The notes under the pieces are model-generated. The model saw only the letters and a list, made by a program, of their open reading frames with translations, ran no database searches and had not been told where the DNA came from. 64,000 bases of DNA. Source: G963720475 sp963720475 (GTDB taxonomy: Bacteria > Actinomycetota > Thermoleophilia > Solirubrobacterales > Thermoleophilaceae). A program made the translations under genes and the position numbers. Of this stretch, positions 1 to 11,525 are shown in pieces (within the stretch, counting starts at the first letter, position 1; every line of letters starts with the position of its first letter). The stretch is from contig OY970394.1 in NCBI GenBank assembly GCA_963720475.1, positions 1 through 64,000 of the forward strand. The letters are read 5' to 3'.

Positions 1-34
1 GCCCCTCGACAACGACCTCCGTCGCGTTAGCCAT
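1..34 (-). CDS. N-terminus of a gene leaving the window
   Basis: Only the first 11 codons are inside the window; they read MANATEVVVEG on the minus strand. Support for a real start is a TACCCT hexamer (47-42) 7 nt upstream of the ATG, the same spacing seen at many genes in this window. Function cannot be judged from this fragment. Confidence 0.4.
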   Translation of the reverse strand, partial: MANATEVVVEG

Positions 35-151
35 TCGGCGCAGGGTACGCGCCCCCGCGGCACCGCCGGCGCCTGTTCGCGGAGACGGAGCCGCGGCTCG
101 TACATGTGTCCAGAGGGATTAGGAGAAATTCAAGCCGGGTATGGGCACTTC

Positions 152-412
152 ATGCAACAGGAGCGGATCGAGGCGACGGTCGGGCTGATCGTCTACGCGC
201 TGGCCGCGCTCGTCGCGGGCGGCGTGCTCGCCGGATTCCTCACCGGTCTGTGGTGGATCCTCCCTGTCGCCCTCGCGGCATACGTGCTCGCGACGGTCCT
301 GACCGTGCTCGCCGTCGCCGCGCGGCTCGAGAGCCGGCCCGCGAAGGCGGTCGCGCCGGCCGGCGCTCGCAGCGTGGCCGTGCCAGGCTCCGCCGCAGTC
401 CTGAGCCGCTAG
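152..412 (+). CDS. small hypothetical membrane protein, two TM segments
   Basis: An 86-aa product with two hydrophobic segments (about residues 8-30 and 34-56) followed by an Ala/Arg-rich tail; probably an inner-membrane protein with both ends on the same side. I chose ATG 152 because the 16 residues added by the in-frame ATG at 104 (reading MCPEGLGEI...) look non-coding. No clear ribosome site precedes either start; an AGGAGA at 121-126 is too far from 152. The stop overlaps the stop of korB on the other strand by 4 bases. No family recognised. Confidence 0.5.
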   Translation: MQQERIEATVGLIVYALAALVAGGVLAGFLTGLWWILPVALAAYVLATVLTVLAVAARLESRPAKAVAPAGARSVAVPGSAAVLSR

Positions 413-1455
413 CGGATCTTCCAGCCGTCGCCGCCGCGGAGCAGCTCGGCGAGCGCTTCGTCGCCCGCCTCGTGCCGGGCGGCCTCGAGCTCCTCGGTCA
501 TCTCCGCCCCGTAGACGGGGCGCTCGATCGCGCGGAAGACGCCGATCGGCGTGGGCCCGGTCGGCTGGTGCGCGAGCTGGGCGAGCGCGTAGGCGTGGCT
601 CGAGCTGCGTGCGCGGGGGAAGTGGATCGCGAGCTCCGACTCCTCGTGCTCGGCGGCGTCGACGACGTCGAGGTGGCCGTCGAAGCCGCGCACGAGCGCC
701 TTCTCGCCCTCCGCGCCGAAGCGGATGATCTCGTCCTCCTCGAGGCGGATCTGATTCGCCTCGCGCTGGCCCTTCGCGCGCACGGCGTCGAAGGCGCCGT
801 CGTTGAAGACATTGCAGTTCTGGTAGATCTCGACGAACGCGGTGCCGTCGTGGTCGGCCGCCGCGCGCAGCACGCCGGCGGCGTGCTCCCGGTCCACGTC
901 GACCGTGCGTGCGACGAACGAAGCCTCCGCCCCGAGCGCGAGGGCGATCGGGTTGAACGGATGGTCATCGGACCCGAACGGGGTCGACTTCGTCACCTTG
1001 CCGCGCTCGGACGTCGGCGAGTACTGCCCCTTGGTGAGGCCGTAGATCTGGTTGTTGAACAGCAGGATGTTGACCGGCACGTTGCGCCGCAGGGCGTGGA
1101 TCAGGTGGTTGCCGCCAATCGAGAGCGAGTCGCCGTCGCCGGCGACGACCCAGACCGAGAGGTCCGGGCGGGCGGTGGCGAGACCGGTCGCGAGCGCGGT
1201 CGCGCGTCCGTGGATGCCGTGCATCCCGTAGGTGTCCATGTAGTACACGAAACGCCCGGCGCAGCCGATCCCCGAGACGAACACGGTCCGCTCAGGCGGG
1301 ATGCCGAGGTCGGGCATCAGTTGCTGGACGGTCGCGAGGATCGCGTAGTCGCCGCAGCCGGGGCACCAGCGCGTTTCCTGATCGGAGGCGAAGTCCTGCT
1401 TCGTGAGCATGGGCAGCGGCGAGGCGCCGTTCGTTTGCTGGCCGTTCTCGCTCAC
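409..1455 (-). CDS. korB: 2-oxoacid:ferredoxin oxidoreductase, beta subunit
   Basis: This is the thiamine-diphosphate/[4Fe-4S] subunit that, with KorA, converts 2-oxoglutarate (or a related 2-oxoacid) and CoA to acyl-CoA and CO2 while reducing ferredoxin. Seen in the 348-aa sequence: the CPGC pair at 31-34 and C65 as likely cluster ligands, GDGDS at 106-110 for Mg/ThDP binding, and the following NNQIYGLTKGQ stretch typical of the family. The GTG start overlaps the korA stop (GTGA, 1452-1455), so the two are translationally coupled. Length fits actinobacterial KorB. Assignment to 2-oxoglutarate rather than pyruvate is from overall resemblance and the two-subunit layout. Confidence 0.93.
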   Translation of the reverse strand: MSENGQQTNGASPLPMLTKQDFASDQETRWCPGCGDYAILATVQQLMPDLGIPPERTVFVSGIGCAGRFVYYMDTYGMHGIHGRATALATGLATARPDLSVWVVAGDGDSLSIGGNHLIHALRRNVPVNILLFNNQIYGLTKGQYSPTSERGKVTKSTPFGSDDHPFNPIALALGAEASFVARTVDVDREHAAGVLRAAADHDGTAFVEIYQNCNVFNDGAFDAVRAKGQREANQIRLEEDEIIRFGAEGEKALVRGFDGHLDVVDAAEHEESELAIHFPRARSSSHAYALAQLAHQPTGPTPIGVFRAIERPVYGAEMTEELEAARHEAGDEALAELLRGGDGWKIR

Positions 1456-3293
1456 GCAGCCTCCTCCGTGCGGGCCTCGATCTGCGCGACAAGCTCCTCC
1501 ATGAAGATCGGCAGGCCCTCCACCTTGGCGAAGCTCTCGATGTCGACGAGGTACTCGGCGCGCAGGAGCGCTGCCAGCTGGCCGCTGTTCATCTCGGGCA
1601 CGAGCACGCGCTCGTAGCGGCGGAGCGTCTCCCCGAGCCCGCGCGGCAGCGGGTTGAGGTGCGTCAGGTGGGCGGAGGCGACCTTGCGGCCGAGCTCGAG
1701 CCGCGACTTGCGCACGGCGGCGCGAATGACGCCGTAGCTCGATCCCCAGCCGAGCACGAGCAGCTCGGCGCCGTCCTCATGGTCCAACTCGACCTCCGGC
1801 ACGTCAGCGGCGATGCCAGCGATCTTCTCGGCCCGCAGACGGGTCATCTCGGCGTGGTTCTCGGGCTCGTAGCTGATGTTGCCCGCCTCGTCCTTCTCGA
1901 GGCCGCCGATGCGGTGCTCGAGACCGGGAGTGCCCGGGATCGCCCACGGCCGCGCGAGACGCTCGTCGCGCGCGTAGGGGACGAAGTCGCCGCCGTTGGC
2001 CGTCGCGAACGCCGGGTCGATGCGCGGCAGCGACTCGACCTCGGGCACGCGCCACGGCTCGGACGAGTTCGCGAGGAAGGTGTCGGACAGGAGGATCACC
2101 GGGGTGCGATAGACGACGGCGATCCGCGCCGCCTCGATCGCGGCGTGGAAGCAGTGCGCCGGTGTGCGCGGGGCGACGATCGGCAGCGGCGCCTCGCCGT
2201 GACGCCCGTACATCGCCATCAGCAGGTCGGCGGCCTCGGTCTTCGTCGGCATCCCGGTGGATGGTCCGGCGCGCTGGACGTCGATGACGACCAGCGGGAG
2301 CTCGAGCGTCAGCGCGAGGCCGATCGTCTCGGCCTTCAGGTCCATCCCCGGACCGCTCGTCGCCGTGACGCCGAGATGGCCGCCGAACGACGCGCCGAGG
2401 ACCATGTTGGCCGCCGCGATCTCGTCCTCGGCTTGGACGGTGCGCACGCCGAAGCCCTTGCGCCTCGAGAGTTCGTGCAGCAACTCGGACGCGGGCGTGA
2501 TCGGATAGCTGGCGTAGAAGAGCGGCAGCTCGCTGCGGACGCTCGCCGCGATCAGCCCGAGCGCCATCGCCGTCGTGCCGTTGACGTTGCGGTAGAGCCC
2601 GGGGTCGGCCGGCATCGGCTCGACCTCGTAGTGGACGGCGAACAGCTCGGTCGTCTCGCCGAAGTTGTAGCCCGCGCGGAAGGCGGCGAGGTTCGCGTCG
2701 CGGATCGCCGGCTTGTCGGCGAACTTCTCCTCGACCCAGGTGACCGTGGGGTCTGTCGGGCGCCCGTACATCCAGGAGACGAGCCCGAGAGCGAAGAGGT
2801 TCTTCGCGCGCGCGGCGTCGCGGGAGGAGATTCCGTCGATCTCCTTGGTCGCTCCGACGGTGAGGGAGGTCATTGGCACGCGGTAGACCGAGTAGTCCTC
2901 GAGCGAGCCGTCTTCGAGCGGGTTCTGCTCGTACTCGGCCTTGCGCAGGTTGTGCTCGGTGAACGCGTCCTCGTTGACGATGACTGCGCCGCCCTTGTTG
3001 AGCGCGGGCAGCTGCGTCTTGAGCGCGGCCGGGTTCATCGCGACGAGCACGTTCGGGTGATCGCCCGGGGTCATGATGTCGCGCGAGGCGAAGTGGATCT
3101 GGAAGGCGGAGACGCCGTGGAGGGTGCCCGCAGGCGCGCGGATCTCGGCCGGAAAGTCGGGCAAGGTCGCGAGGTCGTTGCCGAAGACGGCCGTTGCGTC
3201 GGTGAAGCGGCTGCCGGCGAGCTGCATGCCATCGCCGGAATCGCCCGCGAAGCGGACGATGACGCGCTCTCGTTCCTTGAGTTCCTTGTTCAA
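1452..3293 (-). CDS. korA: 2-oxoacid:ferredoxin oxidoreductase, fused gamma-alpha subunit
   Basis: The large subunit, 613 aa, has the gamma domain first (residues 1 to about 195, with the FAGDSGDGMQLAG nucleotide-loop motif near 15) and the pyrimidine-binding alpha domain after it (from about 215, with YPITPASELLHELS). This fused form is usual for actinobacterial KorA, which works in the TCA cycle as an oxygen-tolerant route to succinyl-CoA. The start is TTG at 3293-3291; no good ribosome site is seen, but no other start precedes the conserved loop. A TACAAT box (3393-3388) lies 95 nt upstream. It is transcribed divergently from the transhydrogenase genes, which handle NAD(P)H; a shared role in redox balance is inference. 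Confidence 0.93.
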   Translation of the reverse strand: MNKELKERERVIVRFAGDSGDGMQLAGSRFTDATAVFGNDLATLPDFPAEIRAPAGTLHGVSAFQIHFASRDIMTPGDHPNVLVAMNPAALKTQLPALNKGGAVIVNEDAFTEHNLRKAEYEQNPLEDGSLEDYSVYRVPMTSLTVGATKEIDGISSRDAARAKNLFALGLVSWMYGRPTDPTVTWVEEKFADKPAIRDANLAAFRAGYNFGETTELFAVHYEVEPMPADPGLYRNVNGTTAMALGLIAASVRSELPLFYASYPITPASELLHELSRRKGFGVRTVQAEDEIAAANMVLGASFGGHLGVTATSGPGMDLKAETIGLALTLELPLVVIDVQRAGPSTGMPTKTEAADLLMAMYGRHGEAPLPIVAPRTPAHCFHAAIEAARIAVVYRTPVILLSDTFLANSSEPWRVPEVESLPRIDPAFATANGGDFVPYARDERLARPWAIPGTPGLEHRIGGLEKDEAGNISYEPENHAEMTRLRAEKIAGIAADVPEVELDHEDGAELLVLGWGSSYGVIRAAVRKSRLELGRKVASAHLTHLNPLPRGLGETLRRYERVLVPEMNSGQLAALLRAEYLVDIESFAKVEGLPIFMEELVAQIEARTEEAA

Positions 3294-3444
3294 AGTTGCG
3301 AGGTCAGAAGACCGATGGCTTCCCCGGAAACACGTCAGGGACGCGAGGTTTCGGCAACGCGGGTCCGTACTGCGGCCATCTGAGGTGATTGTAGGCAGGC
3401 GAGCGGCTGGGCCTGCCGGCCTGCGCCGGCGAAGCGCGTTCGAC

Positions 3445-3450
3445 TAGGCT
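3445..3450 (+). promoter_or_regulatory. putative -10 box of the pnt genes
   Basis: TAGGCT, about 40 nt upstream of the pntAA ATG, in the 197-bp divergent korA/pntAA gap. It fits the TANNNT form; no convincing -35 box is seen. The rest of the gap (3294-3490) holds only a minus-strand TACAAT (3393-3388) and GC-rich sequence. Confidence 0.35.
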
Positions 3451-3490
3451 GCGCGCCGCGCTCGCCGTCGCCGGCGGGCGCTTGTGACTA

Positions 3491-4638
3491 ATGAAGGTCG
3501 GAGTCCTCAACGAAAACGACGGTTCCGAGCGGCGCGTGGCGCTGGTCCCGGAGATCGTCAAGAAGATGGCCCGCAAGGAGATCGGGGTCGTCGTCGAGCG
3601 CGGCGCCGGCGAGCGCGCCGGCATCACCGATGACCAGTTCACCGAGGTTGGTGCCACCGTCGGATCCACCGAGGACGTTTACGCCGCCGATGTGGTTGCA
3701 CGGGTGTCGCTGCCGAGCGCCGACGACATCGGAAAGCTGAAGCGCGACTCCGTGCTGATCGGTTTCCTCGCTCCCCTCACCTCCCCCGACACCGCGCGCG
3801 CTCTCGCCTCCCAGGGCGTCACGTCGTTTGCGATGGAGGCGATCCCGCGCACGACCCGCGCCCAGTCGGCGGATGCGCTCTCTTCCCAGGCGACCGTCGC
3901 CGGCTACCGCGCCGCGCTGATCGCGGCAGAGGAGTCCGGGCGCTTCTTCCCGATGCTGACCACCGCCGCCGGCACCGTCCGCCCCGCGAAGGTGATGGTG
4001 CTCGGCGCGGGTGTGGCCGGCCTGCAGGCGATCGCCACCGCCCGCCGCCTCGGCGCGATCGTCTCCGCCTACGACGTCCGCGCTGCGGTCAAGGAACAGA
4101 TCGAGTCGCTCGGCGCGTCCTTCGTCGAGCTCGAGCTCGAGGCCGACGCCGAGGGCGAAGGCGGCTACGCGAAGGAGATGGACGAGGCCGCGCAGCAGCG
4201 CCAGCGTGAGCTGCTGGCAGACGAGATGGCCGAGATGGACGCCGTCATCACGACCGCGCTGATCCCCGGCAAGCCCGCCCCGCTGCTCGTCACCGCCGAC
4301 GCGGTCAAGAAGATGAAGCAGGGCGCCGTGGTAGTGGACCTGGCGGGCGAGGCGGGCGGCAACTGCGAGGTCTCCGAGGCGGGCGAGAAGAAGATCGTCG
4401 ACGGCGTGACGTCGTCGCCCCGCTCAACCTCCCCTCCACCCTGCCCGACCACGCGTCGCAGCTCTACGCCCGCAACGTCCAGTCGCTGCTCGAGCTGCTC
4501 GTCAACGACGAGGGCGCGCTCGAGCTGAACTTCGACGACGACATCGTCGCCGGCGCCTGCATCACGCGCGACGGCGAAGTCGTCCACGAGGGTGCGAAGG
4601 CCGCAGCCGGCGCCGGCTCTTCGGCGGGGAGCGCCTGA
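3491..4638 (+). CDS. pntAA: NAD(P) transhydrogenase subunit alpha part 1 (frameshifted)
   Basis: The NAD(H)-binding domain I protein of the proton-translocating transhydrogenase. The MEAIPRTTRAQ signature (115-125) and the Rossmann loop GAGVAG (172-177) are intact. Around 4408-4418 one base appears to be missing: the reading frame ends in a low-quality Ser-rich tail, whereas restoring one base after the GVT codons continues in the family's VVAPLNLPST region and runs to a TGA at 4636-4638. The repaired protein is 382 aa, the normal length. The TGA overlaps the ATG of pntAB (ATGA). The frameshift is probably a sequence error, because the downstream reading frame is perfectly conserved. Confidence 0.9.
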
Positions 4639-4952
4639 TGGACCTTGTAACCGAGCTGGCGGTGCTCGTGCTGGCGGCGTTCGTCGGCTTCGAGGTGATC
4701 TCGAAGGTGCCGAACACGCTGCACACGCCGCTGATGTCGGCGACGAACGCGATCCACGGCATCGTCGTGCTCGGCGGCCTCGTCACGATCGGCGCCGCGA
4801 CCGGCTTCCTCAACGAGTTCCTGCTCGGAGTCGCGATCGCGTTCGGAACGATCAACGTCGTCGGCGGCTTCCTCGTCACGGACCGAATGCTCGAGATGTT
4901 CAAGAAGAAACCCGACAAGCCCAAGGACGACGAGGCGGAGGGCGACAAATGA
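4638..4952 (+). CDS. pntAB: NAD(P) transhydrogenase subunit alpha part 2
   Basis: A 104-aa protein with three membrane segments, matching the short domain II piece that is split off from PntA in three-gene transhydrogenases. It builds the proton channel together with PntB. The hydrophobic core contains the PLMSATNAIHGIVVLG stretch, typical of the family; the C-terminus is a charged Lys/Asp/Glu tail. Both ends overlap neighbours by 4 bases (with pntAA at 4638 and pntB at 4949-4952), indicating tight translational coupling in the order domain I, IIa, IIb-III. Confidence 0.93.
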   Translation: MDLVTELAVLVLAAFVGFEVISKVPNTLHTPLMSATNAIHGIVVLGGLVTIGAATGFLNEFLLGVAIAFGTINVVGGFLVTDRMLEMFKKKPDKPKDDEAEGDK

Positions 4953-6367
4953 CCTTCCCGCTAGCGACCTCGTTCCTGCAGGACCCCGACTTCATCAACG
5001 TCTGTTACATCGTCGCCTTCACGCTGTTCATCCTCGGGATTCGCCAACTGACGCACCCGCGGACGGCGCGCCGCGGCAACATCGTCGCCGCTGTCGGAAT
5101 GGCGATCGCCGTGATCGCGACGCTGCTCAAGACCGAGGTCGGCGACTACGGGCTGATCGCACTGTGGGCGGCCGTCGGAACGATCGTCGGCGTCCCCGCG
5201 GCGCGCGCGGTGAAGATGACGGCGATGCCGCAGATGGTGGCGCTGTTCAACGGCGTCGGCGGCGGCGCGGTCGCGCTGATCTCTTTCGTCGAGTACCGCG
5301 AGGCACTCGAGCACGGCGGCAATCCCCCGCTCGAGACGCTGATCCCGATCCTCTTCGCGGCGATCATCGGCTCGATCTCCTTCTGGGGATCGAACATCGC
5401 CTTCGGGAAGCTGCAGGAGCTCATCCCCGGCCGCCCGATCCAGCTCCCCGGCCAGCAGTACGTCAACATCCTGATCGGCCTGGTCGTCGTCGGCAGCGCC
5501 GTCGCGATCGCAGCCGGCGTCGAGTCGGAAGCGCTGTTCCTGGCGCTCCTCGTCGGCGCGGCGATCCTCGGCAACATGGTCGTCCTGCCGATCGGCGGCG
5601 CCGACATGCCGGTGGTCATCTCGCTCTTGAACGCGTTCACCGGTCTGTCGGCGGCCGCCGCGGGCATGGTGCTCGACAACACCGCGCTGATCGTCGGCGG
5701 CATGATCGTCGGCGCCTCGGGCACGATCCTCACGAACCTGATGGCCGAGGCGATGAACCGCTCGATCGGCAACATCATCGTCGGCGGCTTCGGGGGCGCG
5801 CCGGTGGCCGCCGCCGGCGAGGGGGCCGAGGACCGGCCGATCCAATCCACGACCGCCGCCGACGTGGCGATCCAGCTCTCGTACGCGCAGAAGGTCGTCT
5901 TCGTGCCCGGGTACGGCATGGCGGTGGCGCAGGCGCAGCACGGCGTGCGCGAGCTCGCGAGCGAGCTCGAGAAGCGCGGCATCGAGGTCGCCTATGCGAT
6001 CCACCCGGTCGCGGGCCGGATGCCCGGCCACATGAACGTCCTGCTCGCAGAGGCCGACGTGCCGTACGACCAGCTCAAGGAGATGGACGAGATCAACCCC
6101 GAATTCCGGACGACCGACGTGTCGCTCGTGATCGGGGCGAACGACGTCACGAACCCCGCCGCGCGCGCGAACGAGAGCTCGCCGATCTACGGCATGCCGA
6201 TCCTCGACGTCGACGAGTCGGAGACGGTGATCGTCCTGAAGCGTTCGATGAACCCCGGCTTTGCCGGGATCGAGAACGAGCTCTACTACGACCCCAAGAC
6301 CCACATGCTCTTCGGCGATGCGAAGGACTCGATCGGCGACGTCCTGACCGAGGTCAAGGAGCTCTAG
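4949..6367 (+). CDS. pntB: NAD(P) transhydrogenase subunit beta
   Basis: A 472-aa membrane protein that completes the proton-driven transfer of hydride from NADH to NADP+. About nine membrane helices (residues 10-280) are followed by the NADP(H)-binding domain III, seen as the VPGYGMAVAQAQ loop near residue 320, the HPVAGRMPGHMNVLLAEA segment and GANDVTNPAA. The ATG at 4949 overlaps the pntAB stop; an upstream extension to 4592 in the same frame is only the shadow of pntAB. The gene ends with TAG and no clear terminator follows. Confidence 0.95.
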   Translation: MTFPLATSFLQDPDFINVCYIVAFTLFILGIRQLTHPRTARRGNIVAAVGMAIAVIATLLKTEVGDYGLIALWAAVGTIVGVPAARAVKMTAMPQMVALFNGVGGGAVALISFVEYREALEHGGNPPLETLIPILFAAIIGSISFWGSNIAFGKLQELIPGRPIQLPGQQYVNILIGLVVVGSAVAIAAGVESEALFLALLVGAAILGNMVVLPIGGADMPVVISLLNAFTGLSAAAAGMVLDNTALIVGGMIVGASGTILTNLMAEAMNRSIGNIIVGGFGGAPVAAAGEGAEDRPIQSTTAADVAIQLSYAQKVVFVPGYGMAVAQAQHGVRELASELEKRGIEVAYAIHPVAGRMPGHMNVLLAEADVPYDQLKEMDEINPEFRTTDVSLVIGANDVTNPAARANESSPIYGMPILDVDESETVIVLKRSMNPGFAGIENELYYDPKTHMLFGDAKDSIGDVLTEVKEL

Positions 6368-6442
6368 CTCCCGGCGCGCACGCACGATTGAAGCCCGCGC
6401 TCGCGGGTAGTAACGGCTCGGCAACCGACTCAGGGAGACGAG

Positions 6443-6508
6443 ATGGCCGAGCTCAGCACCACGGAAAACGCGAAGCGGCTCGCAGCCGAAGAGCTCGCGC
6501 CCGCTTAG
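6443..6508 (+). CDS. possible 21-aa short ORF upstream of the F420 enzyme
   Basis: It encodes MAELSTTENAKRLAAEELAPA, a charged, helix-prone peptide. The ATG follows a purine-rich AGGGAGACGAG (6432-6442), a better ribosome site than that of the next gene, which starts 21 nt after the stop. It could be a leader peptide or the relic of a longer gene. Nothing else supports it. Confidence 0.3.
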   Translation: MAELSTTENAKRLAAEELAPA

Positions 6509-6529
6509 GCGCCCCTGCCCGGACGGACC

Positions 6530-7517
6530 ATGGCGGCGATCGGCTACACCCTCTCGAGCGAGGAGTTCGGCCCGCGCGAGCTCGTGAGGTTCGCGCAGCG
6601 CGCCGAGGCGGCGGGCTTCGACTTCGCGTCGATCTCCGACCACTTTCACCCGTGGGTGGACAAGCAGGGCAACAGCCCGTTCGTCTGGAGCGTGATCGGG
6701 GCGATCGCCTCCGCGACGGAGCGGATCACGGTTGGGACGGGCGTTACGTGCCCGACGACCCGCATCCACCCGGCGATCGTCGCACAGGCGGCGGCCACCG
6801 CCGCAGCCCTTCTCCCTGGCCGCTTCTACCTCGGCGTCGGCAGCGGCGAGAATCTCAACGAGCACATCGTCGGCGAGGGCTGGCCCGAGGTCGCCGTGCG
6901 CCAGGAGCGGCTCGAGGAGGCGGTCGAGGTGATGCGGCTGCTCTGGGGCGGCGGGCTGGAGAGTCACTACGGCAAGCACTTCACGGTCGAGAACGCCCGC
7001 CTCTACACCCTGCCGGACGAACCGCCGCCGGTAATGGTCGCGACGGCCGGTGAGAACGCCACAGAGATTGCGGGCCGGATCGGAGACGGAATGGTCGGCC
7101 TCGTCCCGGACGCGGGCGTGATCGAGGCGTTCGAGGAGGCGGGCGGCACGGGCAAGCCCCGATTTGGGCAGGTGCATGTCTGCTGGGCAGACGACGAGGA
7201 CGAGGCCAAGCGCACCGCGCTCGAGTGGTGGCCGAACGCAGTCGTCGGCGGCAACCTGCCCTGGGAGCTGCCACTGCCCTCCCACTTCGAGTCCGCCGCC
7301 GAGTGGGCCGACGAGGACGCCATCGCCGAGGAAATCGTCTGCGGCCCGGACCCGGAGCGGCACCTCGAGCGCCGCGCAGGAGTTCATCGAGGCCGGCTAC
7401 GACCACGTCTACTTCCATCAGGTCGGCCCAGACCAGGAAGGTTTCATCGAGTTCGCCGAGCGCGAGCTCCTGCCGGCGCTGAACAAGGCAGGCAGCCCGG
7501 CCGCCGTCGCCTCATAA
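6530..7517 (+). CDS. F420-dependent luciferase-like oxidoreductase, G6PDH-like (frameshifted)
   Basis: A TIM-barrel flavin-like enzyme of the LLM family that uses deazaflavin F420; the best match I recognise is the TIGR03557-type branch related to F420-dependent glucose-6-phosphate dehydrogenase. Seen: the SISDHFHPW motif near residue 35, VGTGVTCPTTRIHPAIVAQ, and YLGVGSGENLNEH. Near 7372-7378 the read has one extra base; removing it restores the expected C-terminus (AQEFIEAGYDHVYFHQVG) and gives a 328-aa protein. The substrate is unknown. It implies that the host makes coenzyme F420. Confidence 0.85.
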
Positions 7518-7614
7518 CCGAAGTACACCCACGGCCGTTTCCGCTCCTCTACACTCGGTCGCGCACGGAGGGGGGAATTTTGCAGGGACTTCCCAAGCGG
7601 ATGGAGGCAGACTG

Positions 7615-8481
7615 TTGAGGTTGCGCCGGCGAGGACCCCACGCCAAGAACGGCGGCTCGAAGGAGATGCAAGCGGCCGAGGGCGAGAGCGCAATTGCGCT
7701 TGCCGCCGCCTCGGCCCTCGGCGAGCAGAAGACCGGGCAGGCGCCTGAGATCGAGGAGGCCCTGAAGGCGCTGACCGACGACCTGCGCTCGTCCGAGCCC
7801 GGTTCCACGGACGAGAAAGATCTCGCCGCGCTGCGCGAGCGGCTCGCGTCGCTCGAGCAGGCCGCGCGTGAGGCGGGCCCCGCCGACGAGACGGTGTCTA
7901 AAGCCGAGGCGGAGAAGCGCGAGCAGGCGCTCGACGCCCGCTTCACCGAGCTCGGCGCTGCGATCGAGGCGCTCGACGGGCGGCTGAAGGAGTACCGCGA
8001 GGAGGCCGTGCAGACCGACGCCCGCCACGTGCTCGACGCGATGGAGGAGCGGCTCGCGGCGGCCGAGCAGAAGGCGGCCGACGCGTCGTCACAGGCGGCA
8101 CCGCCGGCGAAGCCGGACGAGTCGCTCGAGAAGCGCATCGCCGCTCTCGAGCAGCGGCTGGCGGAGGGCGCCGGCGACGAGAACGTCCAGCTCGCGGAGC
8201 TCCGCCATCGCTTCGACGAGTTCATGACGCGCTTCCCAGAGACCTCGAAGGTGATGCCGCTGCCGCTGCCGAAGCGCAAGCTGAAGCTCGCGACGCGACT
8301 CCGAGTCCTGGTCGCGGTCGGCATCGTCGCCCTGATCGCGTTCATCCCGCTGACGTTCGTCGCGCGCGATACGTGCAACACGACCGGGAACGAGAGCTCG
8401 AGCTACAGCCTCGCGTTCCCCGGATCCGACCCGCCCGCCGAGTGCAGCAAGCGCGAGTCCGGCTGGGAGCTGGTCTTCTAG
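7615..8481 (+). CDS. hypothetical coiled-coil protein with C-terminal membrane anchor
   Basis: 288 aa with no family I recognise. Residues about 20-215 are Glu/Ala/Lys/Arg-rich heptad-like sequence, consistent with a long coiled coil. A single hydrophobic segment near 225-248 is followed by a short tail with two cysteines (RDTCNTTGN and PPAECSKRES), which could form a disulfide outside the membrane. I chose the TTG at 7615 because GGAGG at 7603-7607 sits 7 nt upstream; the later ATG at 7666 has its AAGGAG too close. The stop is 4 bases from the stop of the convergent zinc-finger gene. Confidence 0.65.
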   Translation: MRLRRRGPHAKNGGSKEMQAAEGESAIALAAASALGEQKTGQAPEIEEALKALTDDLRSSEPGSTDEKDLAALRERLASLEQAAREAGPADETVSKAEAEKREQALDARFTELGAAIEALDGRLKEYREEAVQTDARHVLDAMEERLAAAEQKAADASSQAAPPAKPDESLEKRIAALEQRLAEGAGDENVQLAELRHRFDEFMTRFPETSKVMPLPLPKRKLKLATRLRVLVAVGIVALIAFIPLTFVARDTCNTTGNESSSYSLAFPGSDPPAECSKRESGWELVF

Positions 8482-8485
8482 AGCC

Positions 8486-10873
<2,388 letters not shown>

Positions 10874-10880
10874 CTGGGCG

Positions 10881-10886
10881 ATGTTA
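10881..10886 (-). promoter_or_regulatory. -10 box, leaderless promoter of the zinc-finger gene
   Basis: TAACAT on the minus strand, 7 nt upstream of the ATG at 10873. Confidence 0.5.
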
Positions 10887-11525
10887 TTTCGCCAGCCGTC
10901 CGGCTGCGCGGCGCCCGACGCCGAACAGGACCGTCACCGCCCAGGTGCAGAACGCGGCCGTCGTGCTCAGGAACGCGATCGGAGCGGAGACGAAGAACAC
11001 GATCGAGATCATCCCGCCGACGCGCAGGCCGTCGCGGGTCTCCTCGCGCGCCTCCGGGTCGATCAGCGCATTGTTGAGCGCGTACCAGGTCATCAGGCTG
11101 TCGAACGCGGCCACGAGCCCCACGCCGACGGCGTAGACGGCCACCGCGCTCGGCTGCGAGCCATAGCTGGACAACAGCTCGGCGGTGAACGGGAAGACGG
11201 CGATGAGCGAGAGGTAGGCCAAGTTGATCACGCTCAACCGGCCGTCGATCCCGACCAGATCGCCGAACAGCCGGTGATGCAGAAGCCAGAACCGGCCCAT
11301 CACAAGGAACGTGACGAAATAGGTCAACAGCTGCGGCGCCGTGTCGGCGAGCTCCTCGGGTAGCTCGCGAAGGTGCTCGTCGGCGACGTTGGGCACCTCA
11401 ATCGTCAGAACGATCAACGTGATCGCGATTGCGAAGACGCCGTCGCTGAAAGCCGTCGTGCGATCGAGGTCGTAGTAGGTCCGCTCGTCCGGGCGGGACT
11501 CGGCGGGCGGCGGAGCCTCGCTCAC
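10884..11525 (-). CDS. TMEM175-family (DUF1211) channel-like membrane protein
   Basis: 213 aa with about six membrane helices. The hallmark FSDGVFAIAITLI at 26-38 is the pore-helix motif of the bacterial TMEM175 family, known to form leaky potassium channels. The GTG start at 11525-11523 overlaps the stop of the catalase-like gene (GTGA), so the two form an operon with the haem protein first. The window's longer frame reaching 12038 is antisense-type shadow sequence inside the catalase gene. A link between potassium flux and peroxide defence is only inference from the overlap. Confidence 0.88.
   Translation of the reverse strand: MSEAPPPAESRPDERTYYDLDRTTAFSDGVFAIAITLIVLTIEVPNVADEHLRELPEELADTAPQLLTYFVTFLVMGRFWLLHHRLFGDLVGIDGRLSVINLAYLSLIAVFPFTAELLSSYGSQPSAVAVYAVGVGLVAAFDSLMTWYALNNALIDPEAREETRDGLRVGGMISIVFFVSAPIAFLSTTAAFCTWAVTVLFGVGRRAAGRLAK

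Noticed and set aside
4592..6367. A longer PntB starting at 4592
   Set aside because: The extra 119 residues are pntAB in the wrong frame; the ATG at 4949 overlaps the pntAB stop as expected.
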